Part shown: in pieces, positions 45,969 through 58,365 of the stretch
Numbering within the stretch: position 1 is the first letter of the stretch
Layout: every line of letters begins with the position of its first letter
Source: Takashimella koratensis
Taxonomy: Eukaryota; Basidiomycota; Tremellomycetes; Trichosporonales; Tetragoniomycetaceae
Direction of reading: 5' to 3'
Assembly: GCA_003116875.1 (NCBI GenBank)
Contig: BCKT01000004.1
Location: 252,845-316,844 of the forward strand
Length of the DNA: 64,000 bases
Notes under the pieces: model-generated
Databases searched by the model: none
What the model saw: the letters and a program-made list of their open reading frames with translations, nothing else
What the model was told of the DNA's origin: nothing
Program-made: the position numbers and the translations under genes

Positions 45969-48652
45969 ATGCTCGGAAGCGCCGCAAGCTCATCGTGAGT
46001 CGTTGTCTGCCTTCTCTTTGCAGACTAGCTGATACTCCTCAAGGCGGATACCGCCCATCGTGTCTCCCGAGGACGTCGTCTTTGGGCCGGGCACAGAACA
46101 TGTAAGTCTCAGTCAGGCTTTCCTTACCTTCCACGACCCCTCCTACTTGATCGAACATCTTTCAGTCCTTCTTCCTCTTTCCCTCCTTCCTTCCCCCTTC
46201 CTCCCTCCTTCCCTTCTACCTTACAGTATCCCATCTCAACCCGTATTTGACCATCGCAGGATATCACCCTCTTGATCGCCGACTACCTGTCCTCTGAATA
46301 CCCACATGTTTCTCGACTCGTGGAAGACGCCATCGGACCCGCGCGTGACGACGAAGTCCGTGCCGAGGCCGAGGCGGTAGAACGTGCGATCCTAGATGGA
46401 GATTTTGGAGAGGTCGAGGGACTAGTATCGAGTCCGGGGCTGTTAGGGCAACAAACACAAAAAGCGTTTTTGTATCTGTGTTGGAGGCAGCAGTTTTTGG
46501 AGTTTGTTGATAATCGTGAGTACGGGTCATGTTTGATTTCGATGGTGGATGTCGTTCTTTTACCTCTTGGCAGAATGTCTGATGCTAATATTGTCCTTCC
46601 ATCACCCAGGCGAATCGCAAAAAGCTTTCAACTTGCTTCAAAAACGACTGAAACCACTCGAACATTACCAACCTGTCCCTTACGATTTCTACACCCTCGC
46701 ATACTTGACCTCGGCATCTACAGTACACGATGCACCTGGGTTGAGAGATTGGGCCGGGACGGGCCCCGAGCGAGAACGACTAGTAGCTGTTTGGCGAGAG
46801 TTGACTGATACTCGGCGGAGCGGTGAGTCTTGCAGTTAATCCATTCTTGTTGTAGAGGTTCTGACAATGACTGTCTCTGCAGTTGAGGGAGACGCAAAGA
46901 AACATGTCCCGCCCAATCGATTGGTAACCCTTCTTCGACAAGCAGCAGCATGGCAGGTATCTAATGTCCCCCATGGTGCTCGCGGACCGTGGACAGTGAC
47001 TTCGTACGTGTTTCGTCATGCTCAAAAAGTACCGAGCAGGGGGAGCACAGCCCACGAGCAGGAGAAAAAGCTAACACTCTTTGGGCACAGCTTGTTGCGT
47101 GACTTCTACACACCTTCGGTTCCCGAATACTTGGAGCGGCTGGTTCTGGGTCATACAGCCAATGTGAAATGTGTCTCTTTCATCGGTGATGATGGATCTC
47201 TCGCCGTGAGCGGGTCCAGGTGAGTTCCAGCTCAGGCCTTCCACCTTTGGGCTTGTTATCGCACCGTTCACCTTCCAGACTAAAACTGATCGACTTAGTG
47301 ACACAACGCTTCGCGTGTTCTCTGTCGACTCGGGGATGACTACCTCTGTGCTCGCTGGTCACACGTCCCGGATATGGGACGTTGCTGTATCTGAGCAAGC
47401 GAGATATATCGCCAGTGCCAGTGGAGACGGCAGTGTTCGAGTATGGAGCGTGGGTGGAGCGCCTCTTGCTGAGCTGGACGGTGACGGAGGAGACGTTTAC
47501 AGCGTGCGGTGGAGACCGGGACACGTGAGTTGAGCCATGCATCTTGCCGGGAGAGCTACGATGAAAGCTGACACCTTGCACTTGACACAGTTTGAGCAGA
47601 TTGTAACTGCTTGCTACGATAAAATCCTTCGAGCTTGGGACGTGGAGACACATAAACAGATCCGGACGTTCTCAGGCCATGCGCAGAGCACTTTATCCGT
47701 CGCTTTCGACCCGACGGGTAACGTCATTGCTTCGGGGTAAGTCATCTGGCCAGTTGGAACATCAACAACTAGCTGACATTGTTCTTCTGTAGGTCGAAAG
47801 ATAAACACGTCAGGCTATGGGATGCTGTTGGTGGCGTTTGTATCCAGACGATGACAGCGCAGTTGGGCGAAATCACTTCGGTCGAGTTTGATAATGAGGG
47901 AAAGTACTTATTGGTCGGGTGCAAGGATAACTCGAACCGACTGTGGGATCTGAGAATGGTGAGTAACAGGTCGGATCTAATTTTTGGCGAGAGCTGATCA
48001 ATGATCTCCTCAGCAACGCAACCTCTACCGATACACGGGCCACCAGAACACATCGAAAAACCTAATCCGATGTGCATTCGCTTCGCCTTCGTGCAACCTC
48101 ATCGCCTCGGGATCCGAGGACGGGCTCGTCTACCTCTGGGAACGCGAAGGTGCTTCTTCTTCCACCTCCGATACACAAACCAATTCATCAATCATCACAC
48201 CTAACGCGACAACTCTCAATAACCATCCTACGACCCCTTCTCTCGTCTCTACGTCTTCTTTTGCTTCACCGCCTACTTTCTCCCCGCCATCGCCGTTCTT
48301 CTCGCCGTCTCTGTCGGCGCAACAGCAGAGTATGAGCCAATACGTCAATGCCTCGCATCAGCCGAGTCGACATCTCGGTGTGCCCCGTGGGGGAGGGACA
48401 TTGGCGGGTGACCGGACGTCGCCGGCATATTATCCGCCCCGAGACGCTCGACCATCACCAACGGCCAAGAATCATGCGGCGACGACGATTACACCGTATC
48501 GCGCGCTCGCGGGACATAAGGCGGGTACGGTGTTTGACGTGAGAAGAGGGAAGGATACGTTGGTCAGTGCAGGCGACGACGGGTCAGTGGGTGTTTGGGG
48601 AGTGGCCGCGGGCAACGCAGCCGGTGCAGGAGACGCAATGGATCGGGATTGA
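45969..48652 (+). CDS. LisH/CTLH-type WD40-repeat protein
   Basis: About nine exons. The start MLGSAASSSRIPPIVSPEDV is spliced to a LisH-like helix (DITLLIADYLSSEYPHVSRL), a CTLH region (AILDGDFGEVEGLVSSPGLL, KAFLYLCWRQQFLEFVDN) and a CRA-like stretch (VPPNRLVTLLRQAAAWQV). WD40 blades follow: VLGHTANVKCVSFI, LAGHTSRIWDVAVSEQARYI, IRTFSGHAQSTLSVAFDPTG, SVEFDNEGKYLLVGCKDNSN, LIASGSEDGLVYLWEREG. After that blade comes a Ser/Thr/Pro-rich insert of about 115 residues, then a last blade (GHKAGTVFDVRRGKDTLVSA). This order is seen in WDR26/Gid7 (GID ubiquitin ligase) and in SMU1 (splicing). I cannot choose between them. The paired CACGTG element lies upstream. Confidence 0.75.
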
Positions 48653-49341
48653 TCGCAGTTGGAGTGAGATCTGCAGGGAGAGGGAATGGATGGACGGAAC
48701 TTTGCTACATGGTGCAGCTTGATCAAGGGTTATTGTCATTGAGACATGGATGAGCCGGGAGCGACCAACGGCAATGCTTAAGCGAGCGACAGAGCAATCC
48801 GTACGGCGCTATCGTGCTAAGTACGCAGCCCTCCCCTGACCGCAGCAGTCGCTTAGTAGCCTAGTCAACCTGGGCACAGTGAATAGAGCTAGCGCACACG
48901 GTCCCCTCCTATTCCGCGATCTTGTCGTCAGTCCATCGGATGTCGGCGACCTGATTCGTAAGCCCAACATTGATCAATACAGAGCGGAGCAACAGATGCG
49001 ACCAGTAGGCTACGACTTAGCGCGCGCGCGCGAGGATTTATGACCTGGCTAAATAGCGATTTCGATCAATGGTTAAGCAAGGGAAGGGGTGCGCGGAGTT
49101 GGCGTAGGAACATGTATCGCATGGGATTGCGCAGCCTTGACTCTTGAATTAGACTAATTCAGAGCATGCATGCTGTGTCTGTGAACTGTGGGATGTGTGG
49201 TGGGGTGATAAGTCGTTGGGCAGAAGCCATCAGAAGGTGTTTTGAATTGATTGGTATGGTGAATTGGACTGGGACTACCGAATTGAACGGAGCAGGTGTT
49301 AGGTACCGTCCACTGAAGCCGCTAACGAGGGGTTAGGAGGA

Positions 49342-49361
49342 GGGGGGGAGGGGGGGGGGGG
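49342..49361 (+). repeat. G7-A-G12 tract
   Basis: Nineteen G with one A. A candidate quadruplex-forming sequence in the gene-poor region. Confidence 0.8.
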
Positions 49362-50624
49362 CAAAGAGGTGATTGATAGGCAGGTCGAGGGGTAGTGAGT
49401 GGGGCGTCAATGGCCACGGCACCAACCTTCCACAAACACGAATGAATTAGTCATAGCCCAACCGACAGGACATTCGACTTCACCCCTAGGATCCCATGTT
49501 GGCGCCATCGTTGACTGCCTGAACCTAGATCGAGGCGTAGGCGAGGATAAGTAACGAGCCACCGGGTAGACCAAGAACGTTTTATCAAGAGCGAACAGCG
49601 AACGCAAGTTGAATTGGAATGGAATGCATGGGGTGGAGCGATACAAACGCCGCCTGAGCGACGGCGTGGGCCAGGCTTTAGGAGTGGAGGTGGTTGGAGT
49701 GGGCTGTGGATAAGGGGGACAGCCTCCTCGGTGGCCTGGTCGTGGCGTGCGAGTTGGCTGTTGGGTGCTGGCCAGCCCACTCGAGCAGCGGAGTGACGAG
49801 CAGAGATGACACTGCGGGTGAGCGTAGCGGTGGTAGCGTTGAGCCACCATGCCGAAACGAGTGTAAACAAACATGACCCCCTCAGCCAGAGCCAAAGCCA
49901 AAGCGAGAGCGATGCGACCCAGTCGGAGCCAATACCTCCTCCGGTCTGAAATTGATTTGGGAAGAACTTCAGGGGCGCACGCACACCTGGCGTCCCGGTG
50001 GAAATTAACATCCACCAGGCAGGGGACCCAAGGAAATCAGCAAGGGAGGAAAGGGCAGACCAAGAATGGCGCCGGACCCTTCTTCACGTCACGTCCGACG
50101 ACGCGTGAGTTCAAGCCACGGGAGGAGAGAGCACCAGCCGGGGTCTTTACCAGGCAGGTTATCGTCGAGGGGTGTCCCATAGGACAGGGAGATCGACAGC
50201 TGGGACTGAGCGACCAGGGGAGAAGAGACAGCGCGTAGGAGTAGGCACAGGGACAGAACACAAAGGTGATCCATCCAGAGAAACGTAAAAAAAAAAAAAC
50301 CAAAAAAAAAAAACCCCAAAAGTAATCGAGGCGAGAGGCAAGGGAAGAAGTGGGCCCAACGACCAAGTTGACGGCACGTTTGGCACAATCACACTCGCAG
50401 CCAGGCAAAGACATTCGTACAGCCTGGTGCATCTGGTGTGTCTCTCTCTCTTGATTGAGCCAGGATACAGAATATCCAAGGAGTCAGAGAGGGTCGTTGA
50501 GGAATTCTAAAAGACAAGAGAACCAGGGTATACCAATAGGATACGATACAGTGCGGCTGCAGGATCTGGTGAGAGACCCGTCTAGCCCTCCTGTTTGGAT
50601 GTATGCTTGCTCCTTGGCTCGCCT

Positions 50625-50652
50625 TGGCTCCTGGCTCCTGGCTCCTGGCTCC
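50625..50652 (+). repeat. Tandem repeat, 4 x TGGCTCC
   Basis: Four perfect head-to-tail copies of the 7-mer TGGCTCC, followed by a partial TGG and then imperfect TGGCTC-like units (GGCTCTGGCTCG). Outside any recognised gene. Confidence 0.85.
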
Positions 50653-52010
50653 TGGTTTTGGCTCTGGCTCGTGTCCACCGTACAGTCCTATCTTGTGCTT
50701 GAACCTTGACCATCATCGGCACCGACGATTTTCTGGTTGTTGTTGTTGTTGTTTCTCAATCTTCGTGGTCTCGATTCTCGGCTCGGTCATTCGTTTGGGT
50801 CTCGTGCTCTTTCCTTCTCCTCATTCACCATCACCCAACCCCCCTTCTCTCCTCTCGGCACCCCCTGACGCCAACCCTCGACATAGACTTTAGAACAGCG
50901 AGCAGGACTCGGGGAATCGTGCGCGTAGTCATTCACTCATCATCCACCGCACCGACCCCCTCTTGAACGCCTCCTACGCCTCTCACTTACCTTCGACCCA
51001 GCGATCCGAGCACACCACAGATCTCAGTCAAAGGCTTTCTCTCTTGTTGACCCTCCACCCCGCGCTTGGATCCCGACAAGGCGTGCGCACAGGCATCTGA
51101 CAGGGACAATAGTAGGCGATAAGGTGAGTTTCGACGTCTTGTTCATCTGGATCCGAGCGGATCCATCCCATCCAAGCTCTCCCGAGTCCGCTCGCCCCCG
51201 CAACTCTCATCTCTCCCGTCTTTCTCGTCCTGCCCCATCCTTCCGGATCCCATGCCTCTTCAACCTCTCGATCATCCTTGACATGGCCAAGAGACTCCAT
51301 TGTCCTTGGCACCTCTTGCCCAAGGCTCAACCCTCGACCGACTCCTTCACTTGACACTCGCCGTTAGCTAGGACCGCGTCGTGTCGTGCCTCTTGCCGTC
51401 AAAGGCATGCTCGCATGACCTGAGACCTGTGCTATCCTAATCCCCACGACCCAATCAGTGCTCATTCGTCCGCTCTCGGCCGCCTTGCGACCTGATTTTG
51501 ACGCTGATGGGTGATTCCCGTTGACGTCGGTCCCCCCTCGGCTTGTCCTTTGATGGTTGAACCATCCCACACTAGAATGCTCAAAAAACCATGACTAGCT
51601 CGCTGACAGCTTTGATCTTCATCTACCCCGTGTCGCTAGTCGCTAGCTCTTGCTCTCTCATCCTTCCGGCTCCTCCCTCGACGAGAACAATCCTCCCCTC
51701 TCACCTCGCCGAAACATCAACGACGCCGCACACGCGACCGGTCTCTTTCTCCAACCCAGAGCCGACGCGCGCGCACGGGGTTCTATCGCACCATCTTCAT
51801 TTCTTTTCAAGATAAAACAAGAGGCGCGATCATCAAGGAACCGAGCGCGACCCCTCGCCGTGGACTCGTGGACCGAACCTGTCCTCTCCTGCCCTCGCGT
51901 CTGCATCCGGTAACCCTATCCTTACCCGCGTCCGGATCACACGCCGATGCCTGGAAGCAATCGATCCATCAACCACTGCCGATAACAACGACAACCTATA
52001 ACCTGGAACC

Positions 52011-52115
52011 GTGAGTCATTCCGTCCAGAGGGACAGTGCGGGAGGGTCGTTTACCGATAGGTTGACCGAGATCCGAGTGACTTTAGAGACTGTCTGACAC
52101 AAATAAACCTCGCAG
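52011..52115 (+). other. Probable 5'UTR intron of the LIM gene
   Basis: Donor GTGAGT, branch-like GTCTGAC and acceptor CTCGCAG, in the format of coding introns here. It lies about 860 bp before the LIM start codon. Based on splice signals only. Confidence 0.4.
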
Positions 52116-52971
52116 GGCGGCAACTCCATCGCGACTCTTGTCTCGTCGTTCCCGCAGTTTGTCTATACCCACAATCGGTCGGATTCCCATCGTCGCTTGT
52201 TCATAATCAGTGAGTATCGAGTTGTGTTGGTCGCGTGGTCAGGATACGGAGAGTCCAAAGTGGAAGGGGGCAAGGCACCCCGACATCTGGTACGCGGGCC
52301 GTTTGCGATCCACATGTCGCGTGGAGGTGGAGAAGGGGGCAACCGAGCAAAAAATAAAGCGCAGGCGACAACAAAACCCCGTCGTTGTCGACCAAATTAC
52401 CATCTCGACCGGGCCCCGGGGCTTCAGCCTGGCTGCCTTGTGGGGTGTGTGGGCCGTGGCGTGTGCGTGTTGAAGGAGTGAAGGAGAAGGGGAAGGCGCT
52501 GGGGGCCCACCGGGATGTCTACTGCATACCGGCACGCGAGCAATGTCCAACGAGGGAGACAGGGTCCCATGTTGTGTTTACGACATGGCCTGGTTGCTTG
52601 CATTGTCGTCGTCGTCGTCGTGCTCGTCTCCTCCGTCGGTTCCGTGGCCGATTGTTCTCTCCCTCTTCCTCCTTTGCGATTCATCTCACCTCCTACCCAT
52701 CTCACTCCTTTGTCAAGCCCTCAATCTCTTCCAGTCTCCTTACCAACCCTTGATCGCTACCCCGTCCTCCCTTGCGCTGTCCTGGCTACTCTCGCCGCTC
52801 TCGAGTCTGAAAGGATCCGTCCGATCCGATCTTACCACCCCGCTAACTCTACCCCCTAGTCTTCGGTCGTCGAACCACTCACGCGTACACGTCCCCTCGG
52901 CGCTCGACGACCTTATCTGCTACTCTCTCACCCTTCCCCCTCCCCGTTCGCCACCCTCTTGACCCCTCGCC

Positions 52972-55548
52972 ATGTCTTTACTCGCACCACGACCAGTGGA
53001 AGAGCGCGCCTCTGTCATCCTCCCCACCGTCACCTGCTCGTCATGTTCCGCTCCCATCGCGCTATCCGCACTAGGGGAGCACGTCTGCGCGCCTCCTCCA
53101 CCTCGAGCGGGACCACGCGCCGTCCCCCGGCCTTCTCAACTCACCATCCCCTCGGCCCCATCTTCCTCCTCAGCAACCTCTCCACTCTCGCAGGGCGCAC
53201 CACGGGCGTACCAGCAACACCCACCCGCCGGGGCCAGCCGGCCACACCCACGCCCTGCCAACCTCAACCTCCCGGCCCGACCGCCACAGGGGCAAGGGTA
53301 CGGCTCTTCGCTGGGTCCTGGGAACGCCATCTCACCTCGAACACCTTCACCTACCAACCCTTTCTTCCCTCACCCTGCGGCAGCCGCCCCTCCCGCGCCA
53401 GTCAACCCGGGCCTCGGGCTGGGTATCGGCGTCGGTACAACACCCGGTCCAGGTCCCGCCACAGCACCGATGACAGCACACTCGTACACCGCCGACGTCC
53501 CGCTGTCTGCCGTCGAGCCATCGATGATAGATACGACTAGCGGCGGGGAATCTGGTATGGCGGGTGTGGGCCGCCGCGCGTTTGCAGCCGCTGCGTGGGG
53601 AGTCAGGGCCGGTGTCGCCCTTGCTGCATCAAGCAAAGGTTATATCCAGGACCAGATGCACGCTCCGGCGCCAGAATCAATCGACACGATGAACATTCCC
53701 GACGCACAACCTCGGTCCGCAGGTCCTCGGGAACCCGTCATCCTACCCAAAGTGCCCCTATCTGGCCGACAACGAAGTGGGACGGGCCCTCACGGACCCA
53801 GCCACGTTCCCATGTCCCCACCTCAAAGGAGCGCCACCGCGTTGTCAGACCACCAAGAACCCTACCCGAACGGGTTCGAACCCTCCCACCGCCGTCGCCA
53901 GTCGTCACTCTCCGACAGCCCCGACGTCTCCCAGCTCCACCTCCACGCCGCTGCCGCTGTCCCCGGCTCGAGTTCCGCACCCAGCTCGAAACCCTCCTTC
54001 TTCGACAAGTACAAGCAAATGGTCAAGTCGTCGTCCTCCTCTTCTTCCGCCAGTCTCGCGCGGCAAGCTTCTGGTGACGCCGGGCTGAACGAGGGTCCGG
54101 CAGACGTGTCGATCCGTGTGCATGGGGCAGGGTACGATGACGTGGATGAGGACGAAGGATCGGCGTTGCCTTGGGCAACACCATTAGTGGATGAACCTGA
54201 ACCGATGCTTGATGCGCCACATCAACCGCCACCAGCACCGTCGTCGTCGTCTTCGTCGTCGGCGAGCCGCGCCCACCAGCGGTACCCTACCATCGGAAGT
54301 GTCGCGTCGTCGTCGTCTTCAGCGTCATCTGCGTCCCGGTCGGGCAGGCTCGGAGGCGCCAGTGGGAGCGGACACGATACCGAGGTTGTCGTCACCCCTA
54401 GTGCGAGCTGGGAGGGACTTGCCGAGCGCGCCGCAGGCGGGGCAGTTGCTTCCAACCCCTCGGGGGGCGACATGCGCCGACCTGACTCTATCGCATCAGA
54501 TAACGACACCCGGTCAATTGGATCAACTACTAAACTCGGTCGAAACGATTTACTCTACGATTCGTTGAACCGCCGCGACCACCTAGAGCAGATCGAGGAG
54601 GATGACGACGATGACGAGGAAGGGGAGAGGCTGGTATTTGGCGCTCCGACGCCGGTTAAGCGGAGGTCGGGATCAACGGCGATGGCGAGGGGGGTCAACC
54701 AGTCTTCGTCAAATTCGACAATCGCGCCTCTTGCTGCGTCGCCACCGAAAGCACTAAACCCGTACACTCAACCTTCTCGCAGCCGGACGTTGCCTGAACC
54801 TTCTGGATCGACCAGTTCCGGCTCTTCCCATGGACACCACCGAGACGGATCCCAATCCAATTCCCGTTCTCATTCACCCAACGCCCGTCGCGCTTCCCGA
54901 ACTTGCGTGAAATGCGGGGACCCAGTCGGTGGATCTCGTCGCTTCGTTGAACGTGATGGGATTGTCTTGTGTGAAGCCGATTGGAAGAAAATGTACCTAC
55001 CGGCATGTAGGCGATGCTCCCAACCGATTGAGAAATCAGCGGTATCCAGCTCGGATGGGCAATTGAAGGGGAAATGGCATAGGGCTTGTTTTACTTGCAC
55101 GAGGTGTGATAAGCCATTTGAAGGGGATGATTTTTATGTTCATGCTGGAAAACCGTGGTGTCAGTACCACTACCACGAGGAAAAGTGAGTGAAACGTTCT
55201 GCTTTTCTTTTCCTTGTTCTTCTTTTGAACAATTGACTGACCTTACTTAGTGGAACCTTGTGCGCCTCGTCTTCATGCCGTCAACCTATCGAAGGGTCAT
55301 GCATCTTAACCGCCGGTCCCAACTCGCAGCGATTCCACCCTGGTCACTTGCGTTGCGACCACGGAGGTGGTGGAGGCGGGACCTGTCGTGAAGTGATGGA
55401 TGAGTACTATGATGTTGCCGGTGGGAGGTACTGTGAGCGACATGTCGCCGAGGCGGTGAGGAGGGATAAAGCGAAAGGAGGTGGAGGGTCAGGCAGAGCT
55501 GAGAAGAGGAGAACGAGGTTGGTTGATCTTCCAAGAGGAGCGTATTAG
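52972..55548 (+). CDS. Ser-rich LIM-domain protein
   Basis: Two exons (52972-55184 and 55251-55548), about 836 residues. A short Cys motif near the N-terminus (TVTCSSCSAPIALSALGEHV) resembles the N-terminal zinc motif of fungal LIM proteins of the paxillin-like group. A disordered region rich in Ser, Pro and Ala follows to about residue 640. The C-terminal zinc modules are a half LIM (C-x2-C...C-x2-D: TCVKCGDPVGG, VLCEADWKKMY), one full LIM (CRRC, KWHRACFTCTRC, PWCQYHYH), and a second LIM that is degenerate, with a Gly6 insert and ending GRYCERHVAEAV. Such proteins organise actin, polarity or Rho signalling in fungi. The exact orthologue is not clear. Confidence 0.8.
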
Positions 55549-56337
55549 TACCTCGTGGACGGACGGGTCTTGATACCGAGTCTTCATATCCGCTCCACTC
55601 GAATCTCACTCTGTAATCAAGCGGCTTGTTCACCCTCTCGGGTACTATATCATCGTCGCTTCATCCCTTTCTCGTCCCTCAGCCCCTCGACTACTCGACC
55701 TCTCACTCGCCTCCTCTCGCAATCCACCAACACCTCCCTCTAATCTCTTGGGATCAACGGACATACTTTCTTCCCCACACTATACCAACTTTGTACAGAC
55801 AATGATACAGTCAACCTACTTTATTACCACCTCCTCATTCAGTCATTCCTACACTCCTACATTCTCTTATCCTCTCACTCTATCATCTTACATTCCTATA
55901 TCATTATTACCCTAGCCTCACACACTCTTGTCATTTCAGATATTCTTGGCTTTACTGCATCGTCTTCCTGTACGCCTGATCCTACATTAGTACATTTTTT
56001 TTTCACCCTTTGATGACACCATGGATCATCATGATACTGCACCTAATCCTTCCACCTGGTTGTCTAAATATTTGTTAGAGCCTGGCTGCTCTTTCGTATG
56101 ACCGGAAAGTGTGATTATAAAGATCAGAGCGACTCGCTCTACATATACATTTTAGAGGTCTAGCCAGGCACAAACACAGAGTAGCCTTATTATTACACTC
56201 GTTGGGCTACAGAAACGAGCAAAAATTAAATGAACTAGTACGTATCAAGGGCGGAGTCACCCACGATATCCCAGGTAAGATTAGAAAGTAGATAAAGTTT
56301 CAAAGGCAGTATAAAACTACCCCAGGGCGCGGTTCTA
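55549..56337. other. Convergent intergenic region, no gene seen
   Basis: About 790 bp between the ends of two convergent genes. The LIM side is C/T-rich and becomes AT-rich further on, as in 3' untranslated regions. No conserved frame is seen; a minus-strand frame at 56235-57290 is a shadow of the next gene. Confidence 0.6.
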
Positions 56338-58241
56338 TCACTGTTCGCTCTCTCGACGAGACGGGGGCACGTCCGACCCTCGCCTAGTGACGACTGGTGC
56401 GCTCTCTCTTCTCCCAAACACGTCCCACACGGGCGTTCGCGTGGAATCGTCACCCGCGCCGGTACCCACGACCGTCGCTGATGGAGACGACGGGGTAGAT
56501 GCTGCGTGTGAGGAGCCATAAGTAGGTACAGCGAGGGACGACCTCGCACTTGGGCTTCGAAACTCGGACGTGTTCGCCCTCCTTCGGGTAGTGGGTTCCG
56601 TCGCGAGTCCAAGCCCCTGGGTAGCCTGTGGGGAGCCGGAGAAGGAGAACGCCGCGAGACCAGGTGGAGCCGAGGCTTGTGGGTGGATCGGAGCGAGTGG
56701 GGAGTTTGTGGCGGATGAAGGTTGGAGGGTCTCGAGGTTGGCGCTTCGGGCGCTGTACACACTCTCGGCGCGAGACCGGCGCGCACGCCCACCTGTCCCA
56801 CCCAGGGCATAGGCAAAAGATCCCGTCGAGCTGACTTGAGACGACACGGTAGCGCGACGAGATCGAGGTGTGGTCCCCACCACCGCTGGAGGAGGGGGTA
56901 AGAGCGCGAGTTGAGGGAGGTTTGAGATATTCGCGGTGAGTGGTGGACGCGGGGAATTGGCGGTGGACGAGCTGTAACTGTGTCGAGAGGAGACAGTCCC
57001 CGCGCGTGGTCGAGTAGGAGTGACTGCGCCAACCTCGAGAGGAACAGCGAGGGTAGACGGGCGTCGTGTGGAAGGGACGGGTGAACCTGTCGCGTCAGAG
57101 GCGAATCGGTTCGCCCGAGGGTGGCCGGGATCAAAGTACTCTTCGTCTTCGTGGATCGTGGGTACCCCGAGACCGGCCTCGACGTCGCCTGCACGTGCAT
57201 TCGCCTCGGCCGCAGCTGCCGCGTGGCTCTCGGTGTCTTCCTCGTTCTCAACGAGGATGAGGTGGTGTTCCGCCTGACTGCCAAGTGCAAGCGTCGCGAT
57301 CACCGGGTTGGTCACCCAACCGACAATCGCACCGTATACGCACTTGATCGCTTCAGGAGCCCATTTGCCGCCCATGTTGCGTGTCCCGTAGATTGGACCG
57401 AGGATGAGCACAGCCAGACACCAAAGCGGGAAACCAAAGATGATGCCAATAGCAGCACCTTGCGCGGCGGTCCATATGAGTCTGCCAAACCAATTCGCAA
57501 CTCCGACTCGCTCGAGCATCATATTCTTCTCTGTCCCCTCGAAGATGAAGCGCACAAGCATCCAGTAATAGTAGACGAATCCCTTGCGCGGTTGGGTATC
57601 CTCGTCGGCGTCAACGGCGGTGCCAGCAGGTGTGATGGCCGTCGCTGTGGTGGTAGAAGACGGAGCATCGGGTGCGTCTTCGTCAGGCGACGGAGGTTGG
57701 TGTTTCGGCTCGACGACAACGACTTCTGGTGCGGACTTTGCGGAGAGCTTGTCGGGAGTGGTACGGCGCTGGAAGAGAGAACGCGGGTCGGGCAAGTGCT
57801 CGACATGTGGGTAGACGAAAGGTAGAGGGCGGACAGCCTTGTGGTGCAAGTCGGTGTGAACGAGGGTCGATGTGATTAACATGGAAGCAAGGCACTGGAT
57901 GATCGGTGTCACCCCGAGGTCTCCCGCGATCGTGCTTTCGCTGAATACCCACATCTAGGACAAGACGAGGAGGATGAGTGTCAGCGATATGTTTCCTCAG
58001 AGTTGTGAATTGTCCAAGAGTTCGCCCGGGCAGGGAGGGGTGACACCACCAAACTCACCTTGACGACAGGCTGATTATGATACATGGCCCACGCGACGAG
58101 GAAATTTAACCCGCCGTCGACGATCCCAGCGCCGAACCCTTGGAGAAAGGCGAGGTAGAACCATTGTCGCGCGGTCTGAGGGGTCGGGAAAGGGCGAAAG
58201 ATGTGGGGGTTGTGCGAGGCGGAGATGATGGACGCCGGCAT
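56338..58241 (-). CDS. DUF2456 fungal membrane protein (YDR090C-like)
   Basis: Two exons encode about 600 residues. The N-terminal 270 hold the family core with four or so membrane helices: WFYLAFLQGFGAGIVDGGLN, FLVAWAMYHNQPVVKMWVF, STIAGDLGVTPIIQCLASML, ITSTLVHTDLHH, and then FVYYYWMLVRFIFEGTEK, LIWTAAQGAAIGIIFGFPLW and APEAIKCVYGAIVGWVTNP. Yeast YDR090C is a putative membrane protein of unknown function. The C-terminal 330 residues are disordered, rich in Ser, Ala, Pro and Arg, and end PPSRRESEQ; they may be a phosphoregulated tail. The start MPASIISASHNPHIF is the first ATG. Confidence 0.8.
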
Positions 58242-58338
58242 GGTAGGAGCCGGGGAGGGGTGATAAGAGAGGTTGAGAGGATGTGAAGAGGAGGCGAAGA
58301 GAGAGATGGGGTTAGAGGTGTAGGAGGATAGGTGAGAA

Positions 58339-58365
58339 GGTGGTGGTGGTGGTGGTGGTGGTGGT
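58339..58365 (+). repeat. (GGT)9 trinucleotide repeat
   Basis: Nine perfect GGT units (ACC/CCA units in the direction of the DUF2456 transcript), 98 bp before its start codon. Compare the (CCA)7 tract before ALG8. Confidence 0.85.

Larger units (their letters stand above)
48653..52971. other. 4.3 kb gene-poor region; probable long leader of the LIM gene
   Basis: No protein family is recognised on either strand. Simple repeats: (CG)6 at 49021-49032, a G-rich tract at 49342-49361, A13/A12 runs at 50287-50313, four 7-bp units at 50625-50652, TTG units at about 50735-50753 and GTC units at about 52605-52620. The second half is pyrimidine-rich and holds intron-like signals, best at 52011-52115 (GTGAGT donor, CTGAC branch, CGCAG acceptor) and a further donor at 52211. 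These fit a long, spliced 5' untranslated region for the gene at 52972. Two overlapping minus-strand frames at 49407-50015 have no recognisable motif. Confidence 0.5.

Noticed and set aside
45969..48652. TAF5 as the identity of the LisH/WD40 protein
   Set aside because: The region between LisH and WD40 looks like CTLH/CRA, not the TAF5 NTD2 fold, and the repeats lack TAF5-type spacing.
49407..50015. Two overlapping minus-strand open frames of about 190-200 codons in the gene-poor region
   Set aside because: Two frames are open over the same GC-rich stretch, neither has a recognisable motif or plausible composition, and no intron pattern supports either. Long chance frames are common in such sequence.
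56235..57290. 351-codon minus-strand frame overlapping the DUF2456 tail
   Set aside because: It is a shifted frame through low-complexity coding sequence. The DUF2456 frame is continuous with the conserved membrane core.
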